Source: an uncultured Desulfomonile sp. | Lineage (GTDB): Bacteria; Desulfobacterota; Desulfomonilia; Desulfomonilales; Desulfomonilaceae | Direction: 5' to 3' | Length of the DNA: 64,000 nucleotides | Assembly: GCA_903952205.1 (NCBI GenBank) | Contig: CAJBEZ010000105.1 | Location: 62,001-126,000, forward strand | Part shown: in pieces, positions 15,990-25,233 of the stretch | Layout of the letters: each line of letters opens with the position of its first letter | Numbering within the stretch: the stretch's first letter is position 1 | Made by a program: the position numbers and the translations under genes | Notes under the pieces: generated by a model | The model's database searches: none | The model's input: the letters and a program-made list of their open reading frames with translations, nothing else | What the model was told of the DNA's origin: nothing

Positions 15990-16700
15990 ATGAATAGTCT
16001 GATAGGTAAATATCAAGCTAGAGACATCTCGTATTCCTTGAGACGTTATTACGTTGACGAGTTTTATCGAAGGCAGGTTGCTATGCTTGAACCAGGTTCC
16101 GTGGTTCTAGACCTGGGGGGCAATCGACTGGGAAAAAGAGGAACATTTGACCTGGACAGATTTGGACTCGTGATAACTTACGCCAACCTGTCACTCACGA
16201 AAAAGCCTGATGTGCAGTCTGACGCTACGGCGCTTCCTTTTCAAGAAAGCATTTTTGATTGTGTAATTTGTTCGGAGCTTCTGGAGCATGTTCCAGACCC
16301 CGTAAGAGTGATCTGCGAAATCCGCCGTGTGCTCAAGAAGTCTGGAGAGGCCCTGATATGCGTTCCATTCAGTTTTCCGATACATGCGGATCCCAGCGAC
16401 TATGGCCGTTACACCGGTTTCTACTGGAACGAGGTAATGGGTTCGCAGGGTTTTGGACAAATTCTGATCGAGAATCAGGGCGGGTTCTGGAGTGTTTTAG
16501 TTGATATGATTCGTTACTATACTTATTCACGAACTAAAATGTGGGGAGAGGAAAGGGCCAGGACACTCGAGGCTATAGGTAGGCTTCTCGGCATGCTGAA
16601 GCAAGGAGCTATAAATAGTGACGGGCGAAACAAAAAAACCAGTCAAGAGAACTTGATTGGATACACTACAGGATTTGGAGTCAGAGCTTGCAAGCTGTGA
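15990..16700 (+). CDS. Class I SAM-dependent methyltransferase
   Basis: A 236-residue methyltransferase. Motif I is VVLDLGGNRLGKRG, and the post-motif block is FDCVICSELLEHVPDPVRVICEIRRVLKKSG, a strong match for the Methyltransf_11 group. The HADPSDYGRYTGFYW segment is common in surface-glycan methyltransferases. The start has no strong ribosome site. Its end overlaps the next gene by 13 nt, so the cluster is probably one transcript. A target on the exported glycan is inferred from context only. Confidence 0.8.
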   Translation: MNSLIGKYQARDISYSLRRYYVDEFYRRQVAMLEPGSVVLDLGGNRLGKRGTFDLDRFGLVITYANLSLTKKPDVQSDATALPFQESIFDCVICSELLEHVPDPVRVICEIRRVLKKSGEALICVPFSFPIHADPSDYGRYTGFYWNEVMGSQGFGQILIENQGGFWSVLVDMIRYYTYSRTKMWGEERARTLEAIGRLLGMLKQGAINSDGRNKKTSQENLIGYTTGFGVRACKL

Positions 16701-18712
16701 ACAAGGTAAAAGTTTTTTTGACAGGAGGCGACGACATCGGCTGGGCGCTGGACGAAGACCTCAGACTTGTCTCTAATGCGATTAAAGGAGTCGTTGATCT
16801 CGTCGGTCTGGAAGACTGTCAAATAATTCATACAGTTTGGTGGGAAGGGTTGAATCTAATCCCTCGGGAAAAAGTGGCTGGAAAATGGATCGTCTGTCAC
16901 GTTCCTGGGGAACCTTTCCGATATTTGTCTGTTCCAGCTCATCGCCATATTGTTCCTCTAGTGTCCACATGGATCTCCCGCAGTTCTCAGGCCAGGAACC
17001 AGCTTGCCTCGGTTGGAATCAAAAGCGAGACGGTCCCATACGTTATAGATACGAATTTATTTCGACCCATATCGCCAAGTGATCCCGCATTGGCACAACT
17101 AAGAAATGACTACGCTATACCCACAGATTCCTATCTTATAGGATCTTTTCAAAGAGACACGGAGGGCAGCGATCTAAAGTCACCTAAAATAGTCAAGGGA
17201 CCTGATATCTTACTGGAAATTCTTACAATCCTCAAGAGAAGAGGACTGAACTTTCACGTCTTGCTGGCAGGGCCAAGGCGTCAATGGTTGATCGGGCAGC
17301 TTCGGTCACGTCAGATCCCCTTTACTTACGTGGGACAAGAGACGCAAGCCGATGACATGAATCTGAACTCACTTTCACGGGAAACCCTCAATATTTTATA
17401 CAACCTTCTAGACCTGTATGTGGTAAGCAGCAGGTCCGAAGGAGGACCGCATTCAATTCTTGAGGCAGGCGCCTCAAAGTGTAAAGTCATAAGTTCAAAA
17501 GTGGGACTTGCGCCGGATGCTCTGGAACCGGCATGTATCTACAAAGACCCGATTGAGGCGGCCAACATCATTGATGATGACATTAGAGAGAGTTCTCTCT
17601 CTGAAATGGTGAGTGGCCTTTACGAAAGGATTCTGGACAGGCATTCTCCGGATTCAGTCGTTAATGACTTTACCGGGATATACGCACGAATAAACAAAGC
17701 ATTGGTTGGCTCTAAAAATACAGCGAATCAATCTGTGTCAAAAGGTGTCGGGGATGTCTTCCCGAAAACGGAAGCAGGTAAATTGAAACCTAATTCAGAT
17801 TTTACAGTGTGTCTCTGGCACAGCTTTTTTAAGCCCCCTTATGGAGGCGGCAATCAGTTCATGCTGGCCCTTAAAAAGGCCTTTTTGAAACTTGGCGTCA
17901 ATGTGCGAGAAAATGAGCTTGACGAAAGAATAGACGCATACATCCTCAACTCCATCCATTTTGATGTCGACAGGTTTCTCGAATTTAGCAAGAAAAACAG
18001 GTTGAACGTAGTTCACAGAATCGACGGACCGATTCATCTGATCCGGGGATATGACCGGGAAAAGGATGAACTTTGCTTTGAACTGAATCAGAAATTCGCT
18101 TCATCTACTGTGTTGCAGTCAACTTGGACTTATCAGCGAATCGTAGACATGGGATACAAACCGATCCAGCCGGTGATAATTAACAATGCGGTTGACGGTG
18201 ACATTTTCCATCCAAATGGCCGAATAGACTTTAGCCGAAACCGTAAAATCAAACTCATCTCGACAAGTTGGTCGAATAACCCGAGAAAAGGCGGGCCGCT
18301 TTATAAATGGATCGAAAATAATCTGGACTGGAGCCGGTTCGAATATACTTTTGTTGGAAATGTTTCCGAGAAGTTCGAACAAATAAAACATGTCCCGCCG
18401 GTCCCTTCAGAGCAATTAGCGGGTTTGCTGCGCAACCACGACATTTATATTACAGCCAGCAAAAATGATCCTTGTTCCAATGCGCTCATCGAAGCTCTTT
18501 CTTGCGGACTTCCTGCCATATATTACGAAGACGGAGGACATCCTGAACTTGTTAAGGCCGGCGGACTTGCGTTCCGCACGGGAGAAGAAATTCTGCCCCG
18601 ACTTGACGACATGGTTGAAAACTACGAAACCTTCCAAAATCTGATATCAGTTTCAAAGCTGGAGGATGTAGCCGCAAAGTACATTCAAATAGCTAGAGAA
18701 ATAGCGTCATGA
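16688..18712 (+). CDS. Two-domain GT4 glycosyltransferase
   Basis: A 674-residue protein made of two tandem GT-B (GT4-like) modules. In the first (about residues 1-330) the C-terminal Rossmann half has DLYVVSSRSEGGPHSILEAG, an E-x7-E-type motif. The second (about 375-670) starts PPYGGGNQFMLALKKAF and has DIYITASKNDPCSNALIEAL. Two sugars could be added in sequence, or one module may be inactive. GGAG at 16677-16680 is 7 nt before TTG 16688, which is preferred over GTG 16697. The gene overlaps its neighbours by 13 and 4 nt. Confidence 0.8.
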   Translation: MQAVNKVKVFLTGGDDIGWALDEDLRLVSNAIKGVVDLVGLEDCQIIHTVWWEGLNLIPREKVAGKWIVCHVPGEPFRYLSVPAHRHIVPLVSTWISRSSQARNQLASVGIKSETVPYVIDTNLFRPISPSDPALAQLRNDYAIPTDSYLIGSFQRDTEGSDLKSPKIVKGPDILLEILTILKRRGLNFHVLLAGPRRQWLIGQLRSRQIPFTYVGQETQADDMNLNSLSRETLNILYNLLDLYVVSSRSEGGPHSILEAGASKCKVISSKVGLAPDALEPACIYKDPIEAANIIDDDIRESSLSEMVSGLYERILDRHSPDSVVNDFTGIYARINKALVGSKNTANQSVSKGVGDVFPKTEAGKLKPNSDFTVCLWHSFFKPPYGGGNQFMLALKKAFLKLGVNVRENELDERIDAYILNSIHFDVDRFLEFSKKNRLNVVHRIDGPIHLIRGYDREKDELCFELNQKFASSTVLQSTWTYQRIVDMGYKPIQPVIINNAVDGDIFHPNGRIDFSRNRKIKLISTSWSNNPRKGGPLYKWIENNLDWSRFEYTFVGNVSEKFEQIKHVPPVPSEQLAGLLRNHDIYITASKNDPCSNALIEALSCGLPAIYYEDGGHPELVKAGGLAFRTGEEILPRLDDMVENYETFQNLISVSKLEDVAAKYIQIAREIAS

Positions 18713-19839
18713 ATTTTCACTTGGGACTCTTTTTCACAAGAGGGGTTTCACTGAAGACCTGGGACATGGTCGGAAATCTTGACCGGGAAATTGCGATCTA
18801 CAGAAGAATGGTCGATGGAGGGAATAAGGTCACTTTTTTCACTTATGGAGACGATGGAGATCCGAAATATCTCGAACAGTTGAAGGATATTGGAATTTGC
18901 CCCAACAAAGATGATCTTAGCCTTGAAGATTATGAGTCCGTTTTGCCAATAATTCATGAAAAAACTCTTGAGCGCTTGGATGTTATTAAGACGAACCAGA
19001 GTTATGGAGCTGAATTGGCTTTAGACGTCGCGAATAGATTTGGGAAACCTCTGGTTGTTCGTTGCGGATACATGTGGTCTCAAAATGCTGTTCGTGAGCA
19101 TGGAGCCGACTCAGCAATTGCAAGAGAAGCCTTCCGAGTTGAAGAAAAGGTTTTCTCTGGAGCAGATAGGATAATAGTCACCACGGCTGCTATGAGATAT
19201 GACGTTGTTTCAAGGATTCCAGAGGCTAAAGAGAAATTGGTCGTAATCCCCAATTATGTAGACATAAGCCTTTTTCGTCCTATGGATGTTCCCAAGAAGC
19301 GCACCTCAATTGTTTTTGTCGGCAGAATAGCTCCGGAGAAAAACCTCGTTTCTCTGATTGAAGCGATACGCGATCTGGACGTGACCTTGACAATCGTAGG
19401 GGAAGGAAAGTTGAGACCTGCACTTCAGGATAAGTTCACGGATCTCGCGTCGAAACTTACATGGGAAGGTGGAGTTCCAAACTCTGAGCTTCCAGAACTT
19501 ATGAATCGCTCCGGTATATTTGTACTGCCCTCACTCTATGAAGGTCATCCCAAATCCCTGATAGAGGCAATGGCCTGCGGTATTCCTGTAATAGGATGTG
19601 ATTCTCCGGGCATTCGAGAAATTATAAGTCATGGAAACAATGGACTGTTGTGTTCTACTGATGCCAAGAGTTTAAAAACGACCATAACGATGGTGATTAG
19701 TGATAGCGTACTGGCTGAACACATCGCCTCGAATGCAAGGAAGTTCGTGGAGCGGAATTTCTCCCTTGATGTCATCGCAGATCTTGAGATACCATCAATT
19801 TCTGAGATCTCTGAACGGGGGCGGGCTCTGCATGCTTAA
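18709..19839 (+). CDS. GT4 glycosyltransferase
   Basis: A 376-residue GT-B fold enzyme. The acceptor-side N-terminal domain ends near residue 185, and the donor side starts SIVFVGRIAPEKNLVSLIEAI, the typical GT4 beginning of the second Rossmann domain. The catalytic E-x7-E-like motif is in FVLPSLYEGHPKSLIEAMACG. It starts with ATG overlapping the previous stop by 4 nt. It probably adds one sugar to the same glycan. A second open frame downstream of the stop is not supported. Confidence 0.88.
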   Translation: MNFHLGLFFTRGVSLKTWDMVGNLDREIAIYRRMVDGGNKVTFFTYGDDGDPKYLEQLKDIGICPNKDDLSLEDYESVLPIIHEKTLERLDVIKTNQSYGAELALDVANRFGKPLVVRCGYMWSQNAVREHGADSAIAREAFRVEEKVFSGADRIIVTTAAMRYDVVSRIPEAKEKLVVIPNYVDISLFRPMDVPKKRTSIVFVGRIAPEKNLVSLIEAIRDLDVTLTIVGEGKLRPALQDKFTDLASKLTWEGGVPNSELPELMNRSGIFVLPSLYEGHPKSLIEAMACGIPVIGCDSPGIREIISHGNNGLLCSTDAKSLKTTITMVISDSVLAEHIASNARKFVERNFSLDVIADLEIPSISEISERGRALHA

Positions 19840-19906
19840 ACCGCTCGACAGTAGACTTGAACCTGTTTCTAACAAAATTGTCTTCTCGTGATCTTACGTT
19901 AAACCA

Positions 19907-20806
19907 ATGCCAAGTCCCAAAGTCACCGTACTGATGTCGGTTTTCAACGGTTCAGACCATCTCCGACCTTCTGTTGAAAGCATACTAAATCAGACTCTTT
20001 CAGATTTTGAATTCCTGATCATTGACGATGGTTCGTCGGAACCTGTTAGTGAGATCATCCTCGATTACCAAGATGATAGAATTAGACTCGTGAGACAAGA
20101 GAACTGCGGCCTCACAAAGTCGCTCAACAAAGGACTCAACCTGGCTAGATCTCCGTTTATAGCCAGGATGGACGCAGATGATATAAGCCTTCCCGAAAGG
20201 CTGGAATTACAATTCGAAGTGTTTTCCAAAAACCAGGAACTGGATTTTGTAGGAACTTTCTTCGATGTTATTGACGAATGCGAAAATTTGGTCCAGAAAA
20301 AGGAATTAATTAGAGACCCTGTCTATAGGTTGTGGAGGTTAATGTTCCATAACAACTATGGTCACGGAACTATGCTGTTCAGAAAATTAGCGGTTATAAA
20401 TGCCGGCATGTACGACGTTTTTCTTAGGTTCGCACAGGATTATGATTTGTGGTCAAGGATCTCAAAAAAGAATAACAGCACAATTATTCCAGACTATCTG
20501 TACCGCTACAGGATGAATGCAAATGGAAGTCAATCGTCGATAAAAAATTATGAGGACCAGCTAAACGCGGCCATATGGATCAGCGACAGAAACCTAAAAC
20601 ACTGCAATCCCGACCTTGATGAGCGCGACTTAATCGACATTCGTTCTCTTTATTGGGAGTTTCAATTGCCCAAAGTTTCGCATCGAGCGCCGGAACTAGC
20701 GTTGCAGACCGTAGAAAAGTTTTTCGACAAATATGACGTGGATCTTTATGATAGACCATTTTTGAGAAACAGGGTCCTTGAAGACATTTCACAAGCTTTC
20801 AAATGA
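19907..20806 (+). CDS. GT2 family glycosyltransferase
   Basis: A 299-residue GT-A enzyme of family 2. The start KVTVLMSVFNGSDHLRPSVE and FEFLIIDDGSSE are the standard nucleotide-binding segments. The metal-binding motif is ARMDADDISLPERL (about residues 86-99), and DYDLWSRIS contains the probable catalytic base. No membrane helices are seen. It lies 67 nt after the GT4 gene, in the same cluster and orientation. Confidence 0.88.
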   Translation: MPSPKVTVLMSVFNGSDHLRPSVESILNQTLSDFEFLIIDDGSSEPVSEIILDYQDDRIRLVRQENCGLTKSLNKGLNLARSPFIARMDADDISLPERLELQFEVFSKNQELDFVGTFFDVIDECENLVQKKELIRDPVYRLWRLMFHNNYGHGTMLFRKLAVINAGMYDVFLRFAQDYDLWSRISKKNNSTIIPDYLYRYRMNANGSQSSIKNYEDQLNAAIWISDRNLKHCNPDLDERDLIDIRSLYWEFQLPKVSHRAPELALQTVEKFFDKYDVDLYDRPFLRNRVLEDISQAFK

Positions 20807-20901
20807 TTGTTTTTTGGAACATACTTTTATTGCACTGGTCAATAGAGTAGTTTAGGAAATATGTTTAAATTCCTTGTTTGAATGACTTTGGAGCGAACAG
20901 A

Positions 20902-21873
20902 ATGTTGTTAAAAAATGGATTCGGAAAAGTTCAGTCCTTTTTTCACAAGATCATGAGTGGCAACGGCAACGGCAATGGCGACATGGAATTGCTGAAGCAG
21001 GAAATAGAGATCCTCAGGAATGAAATGCAAGACAACATCGCAGCGATACACAGGCTTGAAATCCTGACGCTCTCTTCGAGAATGGATCTCCTCGGCGCAT
21101 TCGGGAAAGCCCTGCCGCCTACGGTTCCCGGTAGAACCAGAAGATCGCACAAACCCCAGGGTTTTAGTTTCGGGATAATTACTAACGGCATGCGACCTGA
21201 AAAGTTGGCCAAGTTAATTGATTCGATAAAATTCCAGAAATTGTATCCGGACTATTATGAGATCATGGTGGCTGGATGCACATCTGATCTGAATGGTTCA
21301 GATGGGATCAGGGCGTTTCCCATGGAGGACGCCGCCCATCAAGGGAGACTAGGCGCAATGAGAAACGTGTTGGCCGAGTCGGCCAGATTTAACAAGTTTG
21401 TCTGTTTGGACGACGACTTTCTCCTGCATCCGAATTGGGCTGAATCCGTCAACGACGTGAAGGGAAATTTTGATGTAGCCACAGGGATTATCTTGAACCC
21501 TGATATCTCCAGGTATTGCGATTGGGTGAACATAATTGAAAATTATACTTTTCTGAGGACCTATGACCAGACTTTTGACAAGTGTCAATATGTTACCGGC
21601 GGGTACGGAATTTATAAGGACTACATTTTTGATGAACATTCCTGGAATGATGACCTTGGTTTCTATCAGGGAGAGGATGTATCTTTTTCTCGAAGACTCT
21701 TTGACGCAGGTTACCAGTTAAAGTTTATCCCTAAGGCCATAGTAATGCATGACGACGAGCGTTATCGGCAGAAAGGATATGGTGTTGTACGGCTGAAACC
21801 CGCCGACAGGCGTGTTGTCGATCCCAATCTCAGCATGAAGATGGAAAAGCTTTGCCCACGCACACTAACATGA
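20902..21873 (+). CDS. GT2-like glycosyltransferase with coiled N-terminus
   Basis: A 323-residue protein. The N-terminal ~90 residues have a Gly/Asn-rich linker (GNGNGNG) and a charged helix rich in Glu and Leu, likely a coiled coil. The rest resembles GT-A transferases: FSFGIITNGMRPEKLAKLID, the metal site KFVCLDDDFLLHPNW, and FYQGEDVSFSRRL with the probable base. The frame is open from TTG 20878, but GGAG at 20890-20893 lies 8 nt before ATG 20902, so 20902 is chosen. It is the last gene of the glycan cluster. Confidence 0.72.
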   Translation: MLLKNGFGKVQSFFHKIMSGNGNGNGDMELLKQEIEILRNEMQDNIAAIHRLEILTLSSRMDLLGAFGKALPPTVPGRTRRSHKPQGFSFGIITNGMRPEKLAKLIDSIKFQKLYPDYYEIMVAGCTSDLNGSDGIRAFPMEDAAHQGRLGAMRNVLAESARFNKFVCLDDDFLLHPNWAESVNDVKGNFDVATGIILNPDISRYCDWVNIIENYTFLRTYDQTFDKCQYVTGGYGIYKDYIFDEHSWNDDLGFYQGEDVSFSRRLFDAGYQLKFIPKAIVMHDDERYRQKGYGVVRLKPADRRVVDPNLSMKMEKLCPRTLT

Positions 21874-22088
21874 TCCTTTCTATTGGCGAGGTCAAAACAA
21901 GACGGAATTTCTCTACTTGCAAAGTGTGAGGCGCTTTCTACGGAAATTTCTTTGACGCGACGGAAAACCGGATTCCGCCGCGTTTCGTTTTTGGATGTGA
22001 GGCTGAAGCAATTGCCAATCAGAAGCCCGCATCGATCGAGTTATTTCACTTGCCGGTTCTTGATGAATTGTCTTCCAGGGGGCTTTGA

Positions 22089-23123
22089 ATGACTATCCTA
22101 ATCACAGTAGTTTTTCTTACCATTTTCATTATAGCTTTTGCTTCTCTGCTTGAGGCGGTGCTTTACTCGACCAGGCTTGGGACGCTTGAGGTTGCCTCAA
22201 CCACGGCCAGTGGTTCCAATTCGGCCCAGAAGTTCATCGCGATGAAGAAATCAATAGCGGAACCCCTTTCTTCAATATTAATTCTTGGCTCGGGAGTTAA
22301 TACTGCGGGAGCTGTTCTGTCCGGGTATTACGCGAATGAGGTGTTGGGCCCGGCCGCAATGCCGTTATTCTCAGGCCTTATGATGATTGCCATATTGTTC
22401 ATTGGGGAGATTGGGCCAAAGACTTTGGGAGCTCTTTACTGGAGAAATTTGTGGCAGTTCGTCGTGTGGCCTGTAAGCTGGCTTACATTTATAATGTATC
22501 CGATGGTAAGAGCTATTAAGTTTTTTACAAATATTCTGACCCGAGGTCACATATCTCCCACAGTTACAGAAGACGAGATACTTGCAGTGGTTCGTAGAGG
22601 AGTTCATGAGGGTGAAATCACCGCCGGTGAAAGCGCTCTTGTCCACAATATAATCAACCTTGAAAATAAAGCCATTCGCGAGATTATGACCCCGCGAACG
22701 GTCATGTTTTCTCTGGACGGTGGAATGACCATAGAGCAGGCGACAAGAGCCATGGATCAGAAAGGGTTTACCAGGATCCCGGTCTACGAAACCGACAGGG
22801 AGAACATTATAGGTTACATCATGATTCATGATCTCGTATCGGTAAAAAGCCATTCCAACCCGACTGCTCCCATAAAGACATTGGCTAAACCAATTTCATT
22901 TGTACCGGAAACGACGAATTCTCTGGCCCTGCTTACAAGATTTCTAAAAAATAGAAGACACATAGCGATTGTGGTGGATGAGTATGGGGGCGTTGCTGGT
23001 TTGGTCACCCTGGAGGATCTCATAGAGACCCTCCTTGGTGATGAGATAGTTGATGAGACGGATAAGGTTGTGGATTTACAGGAACGCGCAAGGCAAATTA
23101 AGCGCCAGCTTCCCAGCGAATAG
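22089..23123 (+). CDS. CNNM/CorB-type transporter with CBS pair
   Basis: A 344-residue membrane protein with a DUF21 (CNNM) domain: membrane segments at about 1-25, 60-80, 90-110 and 120-140, with the family motif FIGEIGPKTLGALY. A CBS-domain pair (about residues 195-320) follows, containing IMTPRTVMFSL and the second-CBS ending IVVDEYGGVAGLVTLEDLIE. The C-terminal CorC_HlyC domain found in many relatives is missing, because the protein ends about 25 residues after CBS2. The family handles Mg2+ or Na+-coupled Mg2+ export. A GGGGG site precedes ATG 22089. It converges on the decarboxylase genes with only 17 nt between. Confidence 0.85.
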   Translation: MTILITVVFLTIFIIAFASLLEAVLYSTRLGTLEVASTTASGSNSAQKFIAMKKSIAEPLSSILILGSGVNTAGAVLSGYYANEVLGPAAMPLFSGLMMIAILFIGEIGPKTLGALYWRNLWQFVVWPVSWLTFIMYPMVRAIKFFTNILTRGHISPTVTEDEILAVVRRGVHEGEITAGESALVHNIINLENKAIREIMTPRTVMFSLDGGMTIEQATRAMDQKGFTRIPVYETDRENIIGYIMIHDLVSVKSHSNPTAPIKTLAKPISFVPETTNSLALLTRFLKNRRHIAIVVDEYGGVAGLVTLEDLIETLLGDEIVDETDKVVDLQERARQIKRQLPSE

Positions 23124-23140
23124 ACGTAAGTTCCATTTGA

Positions 23141-24289
23141 TCAGATCAGCCCCATACCCTTCAGGACAGACAGCATTACCGACGCAGCCATTACGGACCC
23201 TATTTGGCCGCCGGTGTTAGCGCCCATGGCATGCATGAGGAGGTAATTTCTCTTGTCGTATTCACGGCCAACTGTCTGAACCACTCTAGCAGCCATTGGA
23301 TAAGCCGAGATTCCCGCCGCTCCAAGCAACGGATTTATTTTCTTGCCTGACATAACATACATGAGCTTCCCAAAGAGCACGCCCGCTACTGTATCCAGGC
23401 ATATTGCAAGGAATCCCAGTCCGAAGATGGCAATGGTTTGCGGTTTCAGAAAAGCGTGCCCCTCCATCGTCCCGCCAATTGCCAGGCCAAGAAAAAGGGT
23501 CACAATGTTCGCGAGTTCATTCTCTGACGCGCCGGTGAGTCTCTGAACAACTCCGCTTTCTTTCATGAAATTGCCAAACATGATCATTCCCATTAGCGGA
23601 AGACCTTTCGGCGCAATCAAACCGGTGATCACCGTCACTATTATAGGGAAGAGCAGTTTGGTTTGTGACGAAACATTAGATTTAGCGACGTCCATTTTAA
23701 CCGACGCTTCTTTCTTTGTTACCAGAAGTCTCATCAGTGGTGGCTGAATTATTGGGACGAGGGCCATATAGGAATATGCGGCTACCGAAACCGCTCCGAG
23801 CAGGTGAGGCGCATACTGGGATGTGACGTAAATTGCCGTTGGACCGTCGCAAGCCCCGATGACACCTATGCAGACGGATTCAAGTTGTGTGAAACCCAAC
23901 GCCAGGGCCAAGAGTAGAGTAAGGAATATGCCCAATTGGCCTGCGGCCCCAAAGAGGAGAATCTTTGGATTTTCAAGAAGTGGGCTAAAATCGGTCATTG
24001 CTCCAATACCGATGAATATGATGAGTGGAAATACTTCCGTTATTATTCCAATATCATAGAAGAACTTTATTATGCCCCCCTCGTGCATCAGCTCACTGAG
24101 AGGCATATTCACGAGTATGCAACCGAATGCGATGGGAACCAAAAGCAGAGGCTCAACGCCCTTTTTTATGGCCAGATACAGCAATATTGCCGCAATGATG
24201 AGCATTATGATGTTGGGGCCACCAGATGTGACGATATACCGTGCCCCAAGTGTCAATCCTGACAGACCGCTTACGAGGCTTTCCAACAT
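23141..24289 (-). CDS. Sodium-ion-translocating decarboxylase beta subunit
   Basis: A 382-residue, roughly ten-segment membrane protein of the OadB/GcdB/MmdB family, which couples decarboxylation of carboxybiotin to Na+ export. Family blocks are GIGAMTDFSPLLENPK, GACDGPTAIYVTSQYAP (functional Asp in the membrane core), KGLPLMGMIMFGNFMKESG and AAGISAYPMAARV. An excellent ribosome site GGAGG lies 8 nt before ATG, overlapping the stop of the small gamma-type gene. The carboxyltransferase (alpha) subunit and biotin carrier are not in the window, so the substrate (oxaloacetate, methylmalonyl-CoA or glutaconyl-CoA) is open. Confidence 0.92.
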   Translation of the reverse strand: MLESLVSGLSGLTLGARYIVTSGGPNIIMLIIAAILLYLAIKKGVEPLLLVPIAFGCILVNMPLSELMHEGGIIKFFYDIGIITEVFPLIIFIGIGAMTDFSPLLENPKILLFGAAGQLGIFLTLLLALALGFTQLESVCIGVIGACDGPTAIYVTSQYAPHLLGAVSVAAYSYMALVPIIQPPLMRLLVTKKEASVKMDVAKSNVSSQTKLLFPIIVTVITGLIAPKGLPLMGMIMFGNFMKESGVVQRLTGASENELANIVTLFLGLAIGGTMEGHAFLKPQTIAIFGLGFLAICLDTVAGVLFGKLMYVMSGKKINPLLGAAGISAYPMAARVVQTVGREYDKRNYLLMHAMGANTGGQIGSVMAASVMLSVLKGMGLI

Positions 24290-24300
24290 TTTATCACCTC

Positions 24301-24456
24301 CTATGCTTTCTTGACTGGGATGTTGGATTGCTCAACGTGTTTTAGGGGAAAAACCCGCTTGAGTACATTCATTGAAAGAATTAGACTCGCCATCGTTATA
24401 AATGTACCTGTAACCCCGACCAAAGTCATGGTCATACCGAACGTCCATTGATCCAT
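24301..24456 (-). CDS. OadG-type small gamma subunit of the sodium pump
   Basis: A 51-residue gene too short for usual ORF thresholds. One membrane helix (about residues 9-30, rich in Thr, Val and Met) is followed by a basic and then hydrophilic tail (LKRVFPLKH), the architecture of OadG-family subunits that stabilise the alpha-beta complex. GGAG lies 8 nt before its ATG. Its stop TAG forms part of the GGAGG site of the beta subunit gene, so the two are tightly coupled. Identity rests on architecture and context rather than on long sequence identity. Confidence 0.8.
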   Translation of the reverse strand: MDQWTFGMTMTLVGVTGTFITMASLILSMNVLKRVFPLKHVEQSNIPVKKA

Positions 24457-24682
24457 AATTAGAACTCCGTACAATTAGATACTGCTTTAGTCTTGATAGA
24501 AACCCAAAATTCTTTCCAGCTTGTTAACTTTTCATGGCATTGTAATAGCATTCTATTTTTTTTGGAACACACAAACCGAACTCTTTTAAGGAAAAAAGAA
24601 CATTTTGATCTTGCGTTTGATCTGTGAGATGCTCAGAATCTGAGTGGATCATGAAAAACCGGTGATTCAAGGAGAAACCCCA

Positions 24683-25150
24683 ATGGTACCTAAAAAAATT
24701 CTTTTCTGTACGGATTTTTCGGGTAACTCGCTTCTTGCGAGAAATTACGCTGTTGATTTTGCAAAGGCGTTCGATGCGAGCCTGCACATCCTCCATGTTG
24801 TGAATTCGTCGCGTCTTGGTTATCCTGCGTTTGAGGCAGGGGTTCCTTTTGACCTTCAGTCCGTTTTACTGAATATAGAGGAATCAGTTCAGGCAGCTTT
24901 TGAGGAAATCAAGTCGGAGTACAAAGACCAACTTAAGGAGATCACCACTACCTCCAGAGTTGGTGTCCCCGCTGCTGAGATTACGCGATTCGCTGAAGAA
25001 AACGCAATTGATCTTATAGTTATGGGAACCCACGGTTGGACAGGTTTCAGGCTTCTGATACTGGGAAGCACGGCGGAGAATGTGGTGAGGACAGCCAAGT
25101 GCCCTGTTCTGACGGTCAAGTCATCTCAGCCGGATGATAAAGAATCATGA
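24683..25150 (+). CDS. Universal stress protein UspA family
   Basis: A 155-residue single Usp domain. The start is KKILFCTDFSGNS, and the ATP-binding signature G-x2-G-x9-G-S/T is intact in GTHGWTGFRLLILGSTAEN, with PVLTV as the last strand. Such proteins are soluble, bind ATP and respond to stress or energy state. A GTG at 24644 extends the frame, but AGGAG about 8 nt before ATG 24683 fits the family start. It is divergent from the decarboxylase genes across a 226-nt region that contains a CTCAG/CTGAG repeat at 24632-24644. Confidence 0.9.
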   Translation: MVPKKILFCTDFSGNSLLARNYAVDFAKAFDASLHILHVVNSSRLGYPAFEAGVPFDLQSVLLNIEESVQAAFEEIKSEYKDQLKEITTTSRVGVPAAEITRFAEENAIDLIVMGTHGWTGFRLLILGSTAENVVRTAKCPVLTVKSSQPDDKES

Positions 25151-25170
25151 TTCCTTCGAAGGCGCTTAAG

Positions 25171-25198
25171 TTGACTCTTGACGAAAAAAAATTATAAT
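25171..25198 (+). promoter_or_regulatory. Strong sigma70 promoter before the kor genes
   Basis: TTGACT at 25171-25176 and a perfect TATAAT at 25193-25198 are separated by 16 nt, with an A-rich spacer. The predicted start of transcription is about 30 nt before the ferredoxin-like gene. It is the best promoter match in the window. Confidence 0.7.
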
Positions 25199-25233
25199 AA
25201 GCAGGTTATACTGTTTACTGGAGCCAACCCCTT

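Noticed and set aside
21883-22092. Plus-strand frame of 69 codons between the glycan cluster and the CNNM gene
   Set aside because: No ribosome site and no features; probably untranslated leader of the CNNM gene.
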